Source: Pseudomonas sp. BSw22131
GTDB taxonomy: Bacteria > Pseudomonadota > Gammaproteobacteria > Pseudomonadales > Pseudomonadaceae
DNA: 64,000 nucleotides
Direction: 5' to 3'
NCBI RefSeq assembly: GCF_026810445.1
Contig: NZ_CP113949.1
Span: 5,561,001 to 5,625,000, forward strand
Under the pieces are notes generated by a model, which was not told the origin of the DNA, made no database searches, and saw nothing but the letters and a program-made list of their open reading frames with translations. This document shows positions 35,148 through 44,918 of the stretch, in pieces; positions within the stretch are counted from its first letter, which is position 1; every line of letters starts with the position of its first letter. The translations under genes were made by a program, and so were the position numbers.

Positions 35148-36520
35148 GAAATCACCTCTTCCATCTTCATCGACAGCGGTTTGACCGGTGCCTGTCCGCG
35201 CTGGCGACCGACCTCCTCAACCGGCACACCGGCTTCGGCGGCGATGACTTCAGCACCGCCTTGCGAGCAATACCGGCCCTGACAGCGGCCCATGCCCACA
35301 CGGCTGAACGCCTTGGCACGGTTGACCTCGCAGGCGCCTTTTTCACGGACCACGCCGCGCAATTCACCGGCGGTAATCATCTCGCAGCGGCAGACAATCG
35401 CCTCGTCAGGCAGCGCCTTGGCTTGAGCGGCGGGCCACGGGAACGCTTCGCACAAACCCACGCGAAATGTATCCATGACCGCCAGCGACTGTTTTTGCGC
35501 CTGCTGCGCAGCGGCGTTCACGGGTAGCTTCAAGTCCTGCAGCAGCGCCATGGCCGCGACACGGCCAGCCTGCTCAGCGGCGTCGGCACCCCGAATCTTC
35601 GCGCCATCGCCGGCTGCGTAAACGCCGCTCACGGATGTGCGTCCATCCTCGTCAACGGCCAGTAGCCACTGACCGGAAACGTCATCGAAACGCAGGCGGC
35701 AACCGGCAAGATCTGCCAATTGGGTTTCTGGCCGCAGGTGATAACCCAGCGCCACGGCGTCGCATTCGATCTGCATCACGCGCCCCGAGCCGGTCTTGAA
35801 GCGCACGCCGCTGACGCCTGTTTTTTCATCGCCCAACACTTGCCCCGGCTGTACGCCCAAGTGCACAGCGACCTTGGCCAGATACAAACGCGCCAGCAGC
35901 TTCATGCCCTCGAACAGCACCGCCGGGCGTGCCAATAACTTGGGCAGCGCTGCAATACGCTTGCTGAAAGGTGAGGTGTCGAGCACTGCTGCCACGTTGG
36001 CGCCAGCCTTCACATACTGACTGGCAACCAGATACAACAGCGGGCCGCTGCCCATGAACACAACGCTGTGGCCGATGGACACCGATTGCGACTTGAGCGC
36101 GATCTGCGAGCCGCCCAGGCTGTAGGTCCCGGCCAGCTGCCAGCCGGTGATTGGCATCAGCCTGTCGGTGGCGCCGGTGCAGAGGATCAACGCGTCGTAA
36201 TCGATCACCGAATGGCGGCCGTTGCTGACGCAATTCAGCTGCCCCGGCGTGAGGTTCCACACCAAGGTGTCCGGACGGTAATCGATCTGCGCGCGCAACC
36301 GGTCAAAGCTCTGGTGCAGCGCCTTGGCCTTGTGCGCTTCGGTGCCGTACAACGCGTTGTAATCGCGCTTGAAACCTTCTGGCTGACGACGATAGATCTG
36401 CCCGCCGTCGCGACGGTTTTCGTCGAGCAGAATCGGTTTGATGCCCGCCGCCAGCAACGTTTCGGCGCAGCGTGTGCCAGCAGGGCCTGCGCCGACGATA
36501 ACTACCCGTGCAGTGGCCAT
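35144..36520 (-). CDS. NAD(P)/FAD oxidoreductase with [2Fe-2S] domain, OoxA/HcnB-like subunit
   Basis: 458 residues. The N-terminal dinucleotide fold is VVIVGAGPAGTRCAETLLAA; a second fold centres on HSVVFMGSGPLLYLVASQYV. The C-terminal part has a BFD-type iron-sulfur motif, IVCRCEMITAGEL...GRCQGRYCS, with four cysteines. This architecture is that of opine oxidase subunit A and HcnB. It forms a heterotrimer with the 102-aa ferredoxin-like protein (19-bp overlap upstream) and the FAD subunit (4-bp overlap downstream). Confidence 0.85.
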   Translation of the reverse strand: MATARVVIVGAGPAGTRCAETLLAAGIKPILLDENRRDGGQIYRRQPEGFKRDYNALYGTEAHKAKALHQSFDRLRAQIDYRPDTLVWNLTPGQLNCVSNGRHSVIDYDALILCTGATDRLMPITGWQLAGTYSLGGSQIALKSQSVSIGHSVVFMGSGPLLYLVASQYVKAGANVAAVLDTSPFSKRIAALPKLLARPAVLFEGMKLLARLYLAKVAVHLGVQPGQVLGDEKTGVSGVRFKTGSGRVMQIECDAVALGYHLRPETQLADLAGCRLRFDDVSGQWLLAVDEDGRTSVSGVYAAGDGAKIRGADAAEQAGRVAAMALLQDLKLPVNAAAQQAQKQSLAVMDTFRVGLCEAFPWPAAQAKALPDEAIVCRCEMITAGELRGVVREKGACEVNRAKAFSRVGMGRCQGRYCSQGGAEVIAAEAGVPVEEVGRQRGQAPVKPLSMKMEEVIS

Positions 36521-36810
36521 TTCGCCTCCGGTTGTGTGGTGACGATGTCCAGTCCTTCACGTACCTCATTTGAACAGGCGCGCAAGCGTTCGCCGCTGCG
36601 GGTCCAGACCCAACAGTCCTGGCAGGCGCCCATCAGGCAAAACCCGGCGCGACGGCCTGAATCGAACTCCGAATCACGCAGCGAACCGCCCTGCGTCAAC
36701 AGCGCCACCATCAGTGTGTCACCCTGCAGGGCCTGAACCGGTGCGCCGTCCACTACCAGACTCACGCTCGGCCGATCCCGTTCGCCCAGTCTTACGAAAC
36801 GCCCCTTCAT
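36502..36810 (-). CDS. (2Fe-2S)-binding small subunit, OoxC/HcnA-like
   Basis: 102 residues from ATG 36810 (MKGRFVRLGERDRPSVSLVV), which overlaps the stop of the ABC ATPase gene by 4 bp. Cysteines in GFCLMGACQDC, followed by a further Cys in RLRACSN, give the plant-type [2Fe-2S] spacing C-x4-C-x2-C-x11-C. Length matches HcnA and opine-oxidase small subunits. It passes electrons in the flavoenzyme complex encoded with it. Confidence 0.85.
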   Translation of the reverse strand: MKGRFVRLGERDRPSVSLVVDGAPVQALQGDTLMVALLTQGGSLRDSEFDSGRRAGFCLMGACQDCWVWTRSGERLRACSNEVREGLDIVTTQPEAKWPLHG

Positions 36811-38648
36811 GCGTAGGCTCCCACGATCATGCTGTTGGAATTCTCTTGTGTGTTTTGCAGCGCTTCGCTGCTGAGGTGACAGAGGATTTCGCTGCCACCC
36901 TGAATGTCGTGGCGCCCCGGTGCGGTCTTGTTGCACAGGCCTTCGACGCGGACCGGGCAGCGGTTGAGAAAGGTGCACAGCTCCGGCACATTGGCCGGCG
37001 CGCTGATGGGCGCAAGCTTGCCGCACGTGGTGCCGCAGTTTTCCAGCCAGCCCTGACGCAGTTCAGGCACCGAATGCACCAGCAAATCGGTGTACGGGTG
37101 GAACGGCGCACGGCTGAACGCTTCACGCGTGCCCTCTTCGATTTTGTGCCCGCTGTACATCACCACGATGTCGTCGCACAGGGCGCGCACGGTAGAGATG
37201 TCGTGGCTGATGAACAGGTAGGAAACACCCAGTTCGCGGCGCAGGTCACCGAGCAGCTCGAGAATCGCCGCACCGACCACTGTATCCAGTGCGGAAGTGA
37301 CTTCATCGCACAGAATCAGGTCGGGTTTGGCTGCCAGCGCACGCGCCAGGTTGATGCGTTGCTTCTGACCGCCTGACAGCTCGCTGGGACGCCGTTCGGC
37401 CATGGACCGAGGCATACGCACCAGATCGAGCAGCTCATCGACGCGCTGGCGCAATGCTGCGCCTTTGAGGCCGAAATACATTTTCAGCGGACGCGACAGA
37501 ATGGCACTGACGCTGTGCATCGGGTTGAGCGCCGTGTCGGCGTTCTGAAAAACCATCTGGATGCGCCGGAACTGATCGTCGGTGCGGCCAGACAAGGTGC
37601 CGGACAACGGCGAACCGTCGAAAATCAGCTCACCACGCGCAGGATCAAGCAAACCTGCGACCACCCGGGCCAGTGTGGATTTGCCGGAACCGGATTCGCC
37701 GATCACGCCAATGGCCTGGCCGCGGCGCACGGTCAGGTCGATGTCTTCAAGCACGCGAATCATCGGCATGCCTTGCAGGCTTTTTTTGCCATACCCGGCT
37801 GTCATGCCTTTGATGGTCAGCAAGGGCACGTCCCTGGCGACTTCGCTGGCGGGAGTCAGTGTCTTATCGGGGCGTGCCGCTGCCAGCAGGCTGCGGGTGT
37901 ATTCCTCCGACGGGCCCTTGAGCAATGCAGCAGTGCTGGTGTACTCGATGACTTTGCCGCCATTGAGCACCACGATCTGATCGGCCATCTGCGCCACGAC
38001 TGCCAGGTCATGGGACACGTAAACCGCTGTGGCGCCACGCTCGCGGACCACACGTTTGAACGCGCGCAACACGTCTATCTGGGTCGTTACATCCAACGCT
38101 GTGGTCGGTTCATCGAGCACCACCAGCAACGGATCGCTGATCAGCGCCATGGCCGCCATCACACGTTGCAACTGGCCGCCGGACACCTGGTGCGGATAAC
38201 GCTCGCCGATTTTTTCCGGGTTTGGCAGTGACAGGTCGCGAAACAGGCCAATGGCTTTGGCCGTAAGGTCGGCGCGGGTGCCCAGGCCGTGAATCAACGC
38301 GCCCTCGATCACTTGATCAATCAGCTTTTTGGCCGGGTTGAACGCTGCCGCTGCGCTCTGCGCAATGTACGACACGCGATTGCCGCGCAGGCTTTGCAGT
38401 TTGCTTTCTGCAAGGCCAAGCATGTTGTGCTCGCCGACCTGAATTACGCCGCTGGCCAGACGACAGCCGCGCCGGGCATAGCCCAACAGCGCCAGCGCGA
38501 TGGTGGTCTTGCCAGAGCCTGACTCGCCGATCAGCGCCAGCACTTCACCCTTCTCCAGAGAGAAACTCACGCCCTTGACGATCTCGACCTCGCCACGCTC
38601 GCCAGAAGCGACGACGCGCAAGTCCTCGACTCGAATCAATTCACTCAT
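36807..38648 (-). CDS. ABC transporter ATP-binding protein, two fused ATPase domains (Dpp/Opp type)
   Basis: 613 residues with two complete ATPase domains, equal to DppD plus DppF in one chain. Domain 1 has Walker A GESGSGKTT, signature VSGGQLQRV and Walker B LVVLDEPTTALD. Domain 2 has GESGSGKST, LSGGQKQRI and ILCDEVTSALD. The C-terminal Cys-rich oligopeptide-transporter tail is present (CTFLNRCPVRVEGLCN). Energises the importer formed by the two permeases and binding protein upstream. One base separates it from the permease gene. Confidence 0.93.
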   Translation of the reverse strand: MSELIRVEDLRVVASGERGEVEIVKGVSFSLEKGEVLALIGESGSGKTTIALALLGYARRGCRLASGVIQVGEHNMLGLAESKLQSLRGNRVSYIAQSAAAAFNPAKKLIDQVIEGALIHGLGTRADLTAKAIGLFRDLSLPNPEKIGERYPHQVSGGQLQRVMAAMALISDPLLVVLDEPTTALDVTTQIDVLRAFKRVVRERGATAVYVSHDLAVVAQMADQIVVLNGGKVIEYTSTAALLKGPSEEYTRSLLAAARPDKTLTPASEVARDVPLLTIKGMTAGYGKKSLQGMPMIRVLEDIDLTVRRGQAIGVIGESGSGKSTLARVVAGLLDPARGELIFDGSPLSGTLSGRTDDQFRRIQMVFQNADTALNPMHSVSAILSRPLKMYFGLKGAALRQRVDELLDLVRMPRSMAERRPSELSGGQKQRINLARALAAKPDLILCDEVTSALDTVVGAAILELLGDLRRELGVSYLFISHDISTVRALCDDIVVMYSGHKIEEGTREAFSRAPFHPYTDLLVHSVPELRQGWLENCGTTCGKLAPISAPANVPELCTFLNRCPVRVEGLCNKTAPGRHDIQGGSEILCHLSSEALQNTQENSNSMIVGAYA

Positions 38649-38649
38649 T

Positions 38650-39525
38650 TCAATGACCTCCTGAGCGTCGGCTGCGTCGGGATGAAATCCGGTCGATGAA
38701 CAGGTTCACGCCAATGGTCAGCGTGCCAATGGCCAACGCCGGAATCACCAGCGCAGGCGCGCCTTGGTTGAGCCCGCCAATGTTCTCGCGCACCAGAGAG
38801 CCCAGGTCCGCATCCGGCGGCTGCACGCCAAGCCCCAGAAAGCTCATGCCACTGAGCAGAAGCACGATGAAACCGAAACGCAGGCCCAGGTCGGTGAGCA
38901 CCGGATTGAGCATGTTCGGCAGAATTTCGACGCACGCGATATACAACCGGCGCTCGCCGCGGGTACGTGCCACTTGCACGTACTCAAGCGCTTCGATATT
39001 GACCGCCAGACTGCGGGCAATCCGAAACGCGCCCGGTGAAAAACTCAGCACCGCAGTGCAGATCAACAGCAGGACAGATGAGCCGAAGGCCGAGACCATG
39101 ATCAGCGCCAGCATCTTGCTGGGGATGGAAATGAAAGCGTCCATCAAACGGCTGATCACCTCGTCCAGCCACTTGGGCGCCACCACCGACAGCAAGGCGC
39201 ACGTTGTACCCAGCCCGCTGGCGAGCACCGCTGAAATGAGCGCGAGGCCAACCGTGAAACGTGCGCCCACCAGCACGCGGCTGAGCATGTCGCGGCCCAG
39301 ATAATCGGTGCCGAACAGGTGCGTCTTGCTGATCACATCGAACACGTTGTCAGAGACCACCTCGCCCACCGGATGAGGCGCAAGCCAGGTACCGAAAATC
39401 GCCACCAGAAGCCAGAACACACATACGGTCCCTCCCAGCAGACCCAGCCAGGAGGTGCCGTGAGAAAGCTTTCCGGGTTTGAGGTCAGTGGGCGTTGGCG
39501 TCGATTTCACAATGAGATTGTTCAT
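38650..39525 (-). CDS. peptide/opine ABC transporter permease (DppC-like)
   Basis: 291 residues from ATG 39525 (MNNLIVKSTPTPTDL), overlapping the upstream permease stop by 4 bp. About six membrane segments, the first at about 25-50. The EAA loop region reads VQVARTRGERRLYIACVEIL, contacting the ATPase. The N-terminal HLFGTDYLGRDMLSRVLVGA is the DppC/OppC hallmark. Partner of the 318-aa permease. Confidence 0.92.
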   Translation of the reverse strand: MNNLIVKSTPTPTDLKPGKLSHGTSWLGLLGGTVCVFWLLVAIFGTWLAPHPVGEVVSDNVFDVISKTHLFGTDYLGRDMLSRVLVGARFTVGLALISAVLASGLGTTCALLSVVAPKWLDEVISRLMDAFISIPSKMLALIMVSAFGSSVLLLICTAVLSFSPGAFRIARSLAVNIEALEYVQVARTRGERRLYIACVEILPNMLNPVLTDLGLRFGFIVLLLSGMSFLGLGVQPPDADLGSLVRENIGGLNQGAPALVIPALAIGTLTIGVNLFIDRISSRRSRRSGGH

Positions 39526-40478
39526 TGGGTTCTCAGCCTCGGGTTGGAAAGAATTGCGCACAGGTCAGCCATCAGCACCAGACCCAGATACGCCGTGCAA
39601 AACAGCATGGTGCATGCCTGCACCAACGCCATGTCGCGGTTGGTCACGGCATCGACCATCAAACTGGCGATGCCGGGATAATTGAAAATGGTTTCGACAA
39701 TGACCACGCCGCCCAACAGGTACGACAGGCTTAGCGCCACTGCATTGGCGATGGGACCTATGGCATTGGGCAACGCGTGACGCAGAACAATGCGCATGGA
39801 GCTGACGCCTTTAAGACGTGCCATTTCCACGTACGGGCTGTCCAGTTGGTCGATCACTGCCGCCCGCGTCATGCGTGCCATCTGCGCGACGATCACAAAG
39901 CACAGCGTCATGACCGGCAAGGCGTAGGTGCGCATGAATTGCCACGGCGAGGTGATGTCGCTGGCGTAGGACAACGCCGAGAGCCAGCCGAGGTTGACCG
40001 CAAATACCAACACGGCGAGGGTCGCCACCAGAAACTCTGGCACTGCAACCAACGCCAGAGTGATGAAACTCAGCACGCTGTCGACACGCCCGCCCCGGCC
40101 CATCGCCGAGCCGATACCCAATGTCAGCGCCACAGGCACCGACACCAGCGCGGTGACCGCCGCCAGCATCATCGTGTTGGGAACACGACCGGCCATCAGC
40201 TCACTGACCGGCATGGCGCTGGACACCGAGGTGCCCAGGTCGCCACTGATCAGGTTCATCAACCAATGCAGGTAACGCACCACACCCGGCTGATCCAGAC
40301 CCAGTTTCAGGCGCAGTGCCGCCACCTGTTCCGGCGTCGCGAACTGCCCAAGGGACTGTTGCGCCGCGTCTCCGGGTAGCACAGCCGTAATGGCGAATAC
40401 CACCATGGACACGATCAACAAAGTCACGATCGCAGCGCCAAAGCGCCGACATATCAGCCAGAGTGTGTTGCTATTCAT
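39522..40478 (-). CDS. peptide/opine ABC transporter permease (DppB-like)
   Basis: 318 residues. First TM near the N-terminus (FGAAIVTLLIVSMVVFAITA), then the large periplasmic stretch LPGDAAQQSLGQFATPEQV typical of DppB/OppB. EAA-type loop YVEMARLKGVSSMRIVLRHA. It pairs with the DppC-like permease. About 30 bp separate it from the binding-protein gene upstream. Confidence 0.92.
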   Translation of the reverse strand: MNSNTLWLICRRFGAAIVTLLIVSMVVFAITAVLPGDAAQQSLGQFATPEQVAALRLKLGLDQPGVVRYLHWLMNLISGDLGTSVSSAMPVSELMAGRVPNTMMLAAVTALVSVPVALTLGIGSAMGRGGRVDSVLSFITLALVAVPEFLVATLAVLVFAVNLGWLSALSYASDITSPWQFMRTYALPVMTLCFVIVAQMARMTRAAVIDQLDSPYVEMARLKGVSSMRIVLRHALPNAIGPIANAVALSLSYLLGGVVIVETIFNYPGIASLMVDAVTNRDMALVQACTMLFCTAYLGLVLMADLCAILSNPRLRTQ

Positions 40479-40509
40479 CGTCTTGCTCCTGCATCAATTC
40501 ACGCTGCAA

Positions 40510-42147
40510 TCACGCATCCAGCCAGACTTGCTCACTGAACATGTACCCCATGAAACCGCCCAAGGGGTTGCTGCTGTAGTTTTTGATGCGCTTGTCGACG
40601 CCATCGATGTTGCTGATGAACACCGGGATGCCGATGCCGCAGTTCTCGCTGACCAGCGTCTGCATGTCGCCGTACATCTTGGCGCGCTTGGCATCGTCCG
40701 TTTCGCCACGTGCCAGCATCAACAGCTGATCGAACTGCTCGTTTTTCCAGCCCGATTCGTTCCACGGCGCGGTCGACTGGAAGAACTGCGAGAAGATCAC
40801 ATCGGCGTTGGGCCGAGGGTTGATGTTGCCGAAGCTCAGCGGGTGTTTCATCCAGTGGTTGGACCAGTAACCGTCGCTCGGCACGCGGTTGACGTTGAGG
40901 TTCAGGCCTACGGATTTGGCCGACTGCTGCAGCAGCACGGCGATGTCGACAGAACCGGTCGCAGCTGGCGAGCAGACCAGTGGCATGGTGATCTTTTCCA
41001 TGCCTGCTTTCTTCAACAGGAACTTGGCCTTCTCCGGGTCATATGCACGTTGCGGCAGGTCGGCGTTGTGGTAGCGCGAGCCCGGCGCGATGGGGTGATC
41101 GTTGCCGACCACGGCGTAACCCCGGAACACCGCCGATTTAACTTGCTCACGGTCCAGCAGGTATTTCATGGCCTGGGTGAAATCGGCGTTCTGACCAGGC
41201 ATCTGGTCCTGACGAATGATCAAGTCAGTGTAGTTGCCTGACGGGGCGTCCACGACGCGGTGACCGGCGCTCGCGGCGATGCGCTGAGTCGAGCGCGGGT
41301 TGACCTCGTTGATCATGTGCACGTCGCCGGAGAGCAGCGCGTTGACCCGCGATGGCTCGTCGGCGATGGCGATGAATTCGATTTCGTCCAGGTAGGGCAG
41401 GCCCGGCTTCCAGTAGCCCGCGTTGCGCACACTGACCGAACGCACGCCCGGTTTGAATTCCTTGACCTTGAACGGCCCGGTGCCAATGCCCTGGCTGAAA
41501 TCGGTAGTGCCCTCAGGCACGATCAACAGGTGTGATACCGCCAGAATCGAAGGCAGCTCGGCGTTCGGTGCGGCCAGGGTGATCTGCACTTCCAGCGGGC
41601 CGGTCGCTTTGATCTCAGCGAACTGTGCCATCAACGGCATGACTTTCGAGCCGGTGGCCGGGTCTTTGTGGCGGGTCAGCGAGAACACGACGTCGGCGGA
41701 GGTCAGGCCTTTGCCGTTGTGGAACGTCACGTCCTTGCGCAAGGTGATGGTCCAGACCGTGGCTTTGTCGTTTTCGATGCGCTCTGCCAGTTCCAGTTGT
41801 GGCACCAGATGGCTGTCGAAACGGGTCAGGCCGTTGTAGAACATGAAGTGGCGCACGTAGTCGGTGGACAAAGCGCCTTTGGCCGGGTCCAGGGTGTCCG
41901 CCGTGGAGCTGGACATGCCCGCAACGCGAATGCGCCCGCCCGGCTTGCCTTTGACGGGTGATGCTGATTCGTCGGCAAACACTTTACCGGCCGCGCCGAA
42001 CAGACTCCCCGCCCCCGCGGCGGCAACACCGGCAACCCCCAACATACGCAATGCATCACGGCGCGACATGCCGCGATTGAGCCCTTCGAAAACCCGCAGG
42101 CTTTCCTGGCCTGTGATGAGCTGGGGTTCGACTATCTTGTCAGCCAT
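40510..42147 (-). CDS. ABC transporter substrate-binding protein (DppA/SBP_bac_5), Tat-exported
   Basis: 545 residues from ATG 42147 (MADKIVEPQLITGQ). About 30 residues in, the twin-arginine motif MSRRDALRMLGVAG and an Ala-rich core show folded export to the periplasm. The mature part has the SBP_bac_5 blocks LDPAKGALSTDYVRHF, WTITLRKDVTFHNGKGLTSA and GTGPFKVKEF. Delivers the substrate to the permeases. Substrate unknown; neighbouring amine and opine-type oxidases suggest an amino-acid derivative rather than a plain peptide. Confidence 0.9.
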   Translation of the reverse strand: MADKIVEPQLITGQESLRVFEGLNRGMSRRDALRMLGVAGVAAAGAGSLFGAAGKVFADESASPVKGKPGGRIRVAGMSSSTADTLDPAKGALSTDYVRHFMFYNGLTRFDSHLVPQLELAERIENDKATVWTITLRKDVTFHNGKGLTSADVVFSLTRHKDPATGSKVMPLMAQFAEIKATGPLEVQITLAAPNAELPSILAVSHLLIVPEGTTDFSQGIGTGPFKVKEFKPGVRSVSVRNAGYWKPGLPYLDEIEFIAIADEPSRVNALLSGDVHMINEVNPRSTQRIAASAGHRVVDAPSGNYTDLIIRQDQMPGQNADFTQAMKYLLDREQVKSAVFRGYAVVGNDHPIAPGSRYHNADLPQRAYDPEKAKFLLKKAGMEKITMPLVCSPAATGSVDIAVLLQQSAKSVGLNLNVNRVPSDGYWSNHWMKHPLSFGNINPRPNADVIFSQFFQSTAPWNESGWKNEQFDQLLMLARGETDDAKRAKMYGDMQTLVSENCGIGIPVFISNIDGVDKRIKNYSSNPLGGFMGYMFSEQVWLDA

Positions 42148-42272
42148 ATCAGTTCTACCTGTCGAAAATGGGGGGTGTCCGAGTTGCTCACGGTTGACCG
42201 GAGCGTCCTTGAAACGCAAACGACGGTGAAGCAAAAACCGAGCTTTCAACAATCTTCAGTGACGGCGATCAA

Positions 42273-43547
42273 TCAGTGCCGGCTGTCCTGATAGCGGTAA
42301 TACGCACCCACCAACGGCAGGAACCAAGGTTTGCCGAAATGGCCCGGAACTGCCGGCCAGTCCAGTTCACGCCAGGGATTAGCCTGCGCATTGCCGTCCA
42401 TGACATCGGCCATGACACTGCCCATGTGCACTGACATCTGCACACCATGGCCGCTGTAGCCCATCGAATAAAAAACGCCGTCGTGTTCGCCCGCTCGCGG
42501 CAGACGGTCAGACGTCATGTCCACCAGCCCGCCCCAGCAGTAATCGATTTTCACGTTGGACAGTTGGGGAAACATTTGCGTCATCGCCGCCTTCAACACC
42601 ACGCCGCTCTTGGCGTCGGAGGTGCTGTTGGACATGGCGAAACGTGCGCGACCACCGAACAGCAGTCGGTTGTCCGGGGTAATTCGGAAGTAGTTGCCGA
42701 TCAAACGGCTGGTGACGTAAGAGCGCTGTTGCGAAAACAATCGCTGGATCAGTGCCTGAGGCAAGACCTCGGTGGCCACCACAAAGCTGCCCACGGGCAC
42801 GATGCGGCGGCGATACCAACCCGGTCCGCCATGCTGGCAGGCGCCGGTCGCCAGCAGAATCTGCCTGGCCTGAATCGAGCCCTTGGCGGTATTGACCCGA
42901 TAACCTGCGCTATTGGCTTTCCAGTCCTTTACTGCCGCATCCTGGTAGACGCGGGCGCCATGACGCACCGCCGCATCGGCAAGACCCACACCGAAACGGC
43001 CGACATGCATTTGCACGCCGTTGCGCTGTAACAGACCGCCGTGAAACCCGGCCGAATCAACCTCGGCGCGCGCTTGCTCGGCCGTCAGCAACTCGACGTC
43101 GGCATCCACTTCACGACGAATCAATTCACATGTCCGGGCCATGCCCTCGTAGTGCATGGCTTTGGCCGCCAACTTGAGCTTGCCATTGCGCTTGAGGTCA
43201 CAGGCGATGCCTTCCTGCTCCACCAGCGTGACAACGCTTTGCACGGCGCTTTCGTATGCTTTGTAGTATTCGCGGGCTTGGTCGGGCCCAAGGCTTGCGC
43301 TCAGCGCCGCGTAATCCTGAGCGACGCCGGTGTTGCACTGTCCGCCGTTACGCCCTGACGCTTCGCCGATCACTTGCCCGGCTTCCAGCACCACCACACT
43401 GGCGCCCTTGAGGGCCAAGGCACGTGCAGCTGCAAGACCGGTAAACCCACCGCCTACGATCACGACGTCGGCCTCGCCCTCAACGGCGCCGGCCTGTGCC
43501 CCACCGAAATTGGGTGCGGTGTCGAGCCAGTAGGATTCACTGCGCAT
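42273..43547 (-). CDS. FAD-dependent amine oxidoreductase (PuuB-like)
   Basis: 424 residues from ATG 43547 (MRSESYWLDTAPNFGGAQAG). DAO-type flavoenzyme: DVVIVGGGFTGLAAARAL with VVVLEAG, GRNGGQCNTGVAQDY, and C-terminal GVFYSMGYSGHGVQMSVHMG. This pattern is close to gamma-glutamylputrescine oxidase and other amine oxidases. First step candidate for breakdown of the compound imported by the ABC system downstream on the same strand. Exact substrate unknown. Confidence 0.85.
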   Translation of the reverse strand: MRSESYWLDTAPNFGGAQAGAVEGEADVVIVGGGFTGLAAARALALKGASVVVLEAGQVIGEASGRNGGQCNTGVAQDYAALSASLGPDQAREYYKAYESAVQSVVTLVEQEGIACDLKRNGKLKLAAKAMHYEGMARTCELIRREVDADVELLTAEQARAEVDSAGFHGGLLQRNGVQMHVGRFGVGLADAAVRHGARVYQDAAVKDWKANSAGYRVNTAKGSIQARQILLATGACQHGGPGWYRRRIVPVGSFVVATEVLPQALIQRLFSQQRSYVTSRLIGNYFRITPDNRLLFGGRARFAMSNSTSDAKSGVVLKAAMTQMFPQLSNVKIDYCWGGLVDMTSDRLPRAGEHDGVFYSMGYSGHGVQMSVHMGSVMADVMDGNAQANPWRELDWPAVPGHFGKPWFLPLVGAYYRYQDSRH

Positions 43548-43628
43548 CTCGTTCCCCTTGCTTGCTGCACGTGGCGGGCTCACGCATGAGCGCCTTGAAA
43601 AATGGCGGATTCGTTACTGCTGTGGCGC

Positions 43629-44297
43629 TTACAGGCCGACCAGGGCAGCGAGACCGCCAATGTCCGGTATCTGACGGTAGCCGTAGAACTCATTGGCCGG
43701 GACTTCGTGACCACGGGCGACGAAGGCTTTGTTTTTGATCTTCATGTCATGCGCCGAGAACAGGTCATAACGGAAGCTTGAGGACACATGCAAGATGTCT
43801 TCCGGACCGCAGCCCAGGTTGTCGAGCATGAATTCGAAAGCAGCCAGACGCGGCTTGTAGGCCTGCGCCTGTTCAGCGGTGAAGACCTTGTGGAAAGGCG
43901 CACCGAGCTTGTCGACATTGGACATGATCTGGCTGTCGCTGGCGTTGGAGAAGATCACCAGCGGGATCTTGTCGGCAATTTTCGACAGGCCGGCTGGCAC
44001 ATCGGCGTGTGGGCCCCAGGTCGGCACGGCGTCGTAATACAGCTGGCCTTCTTCACGGTATTCCACGCCCCAGCGTTTGCAGGTACGCGCCAGCGCAGTC
44101 TTGAGGATCTCGTCATAAGGCATCCAGTCACCCATGACCTGATCGAGACGGTACGCCGAGAAATCCTTGACGAATTGGTCCATCTGCTCGGCGGGCACAC
44201 GGTCAGCGAAGAGCTCGCGGGTCATGGTGCCCATGTGGAAGTTGGTCAGCGTACCGTAGCAGTCGAACGTAATGAATTTAGGTCGAAGAAAGCTCAT
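43629..44297 (-). CDS. haloacid dehalogenase type II (HAD)
   Basis: 222 residues from ATG 44297 (MSFLRPKFITFDCYGTLTNF). Motif I FITFDCYGTLT with the nucleophilic Asp, motif II VIFSNASDSQ, motif III Lys in AQAYKPRLAAFE, motif IV VSSSFRYDLFSAHD. These fit L-2-haloacid dehalogenases, though many family members act on other compounds. First gene of the minus-strand catabolic run. Confidence 0.85.
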   Translation of the reverse strand: MSFLRPKFITFDCYGTLTNFHMGTMTRELFADRVPAEQMDQFVKDFSAYRLDQVMGDWMPYDEILKTALARTCKRWGVEYREEGQLYYDAVPTWGPHADVPAGLSKIADKIPLVIFSNASDSQIMSNVDKLGAPFHKVFTAEQAQAYKPRLAAFEFMLDNLGCGPEDILHVSSSFRYDLFSAHDMKIKNKAFVARGHEVPANEFYGYRQIPDIGGLAALVGL

Positions 44298-44918
44298 TTT
44301 GTGCGGTCCTGAAAGTTCGTTGAGGTCATGGCATGACGAGCATTCGCACCGTTGCCAGAGCTGTGATTGCAATGCTGCAACACACATTCATTACAACACC
44401 GTGAAATCAGCAGATGGCGTTAAAAGTGCGGGCTGCTTGATAGAAACAACCGTTTTGAAGGGCGCCCTCAGCAGACTTTGCGGGGCGCTCCAGGCTTGGG
44501 CAAAGCCCAGAATCATGCGCCCTTATGGATCTTTTTCAGCGCTTGTCGCTCAAAAACAGGCGTTTACGCCGCAGAACCTGCTTCTGTCCGAGCAAAATCG
44601 GTGCCCTCCCGATCAGCCGCGTTCCATGCCAGCGCATCCTTATATAAGGACCGTCTGAGCGGTCGTTGACGCGCGCCTGAACACGCGTCGTCGCAACGGA
44701 CTACGAGACACAAAATATGCGTCATCGAGCCCGTGAAAAGCCCAAGCATTTGCTGCCGGACCGGCATGCCGTTTAAGCAGTAACTGTGGTCTGAAACCCT
44801 GCGGATCATGGAATCTACCGAATCGTGCAGCGGCCCTTGTCACCCTGTTCAACAGATGGGATACAGCACCTCAGAACGTCTATGAACGCTTGTGCTTATC
44901 TTTGAACGGAGACCCGCC
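44298..44918. other. 621-bp divergent intergenic region
   Basis: Separates the minus-strand catabolic run from the GNAT/cupin pair. I see no supported gene; open frames on both strands are short and lack ribosome sites. A GGGCGCCC-like palindrome lies at about 44461. The length allows two promoters and regulator sites. Confidence 0.45.
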
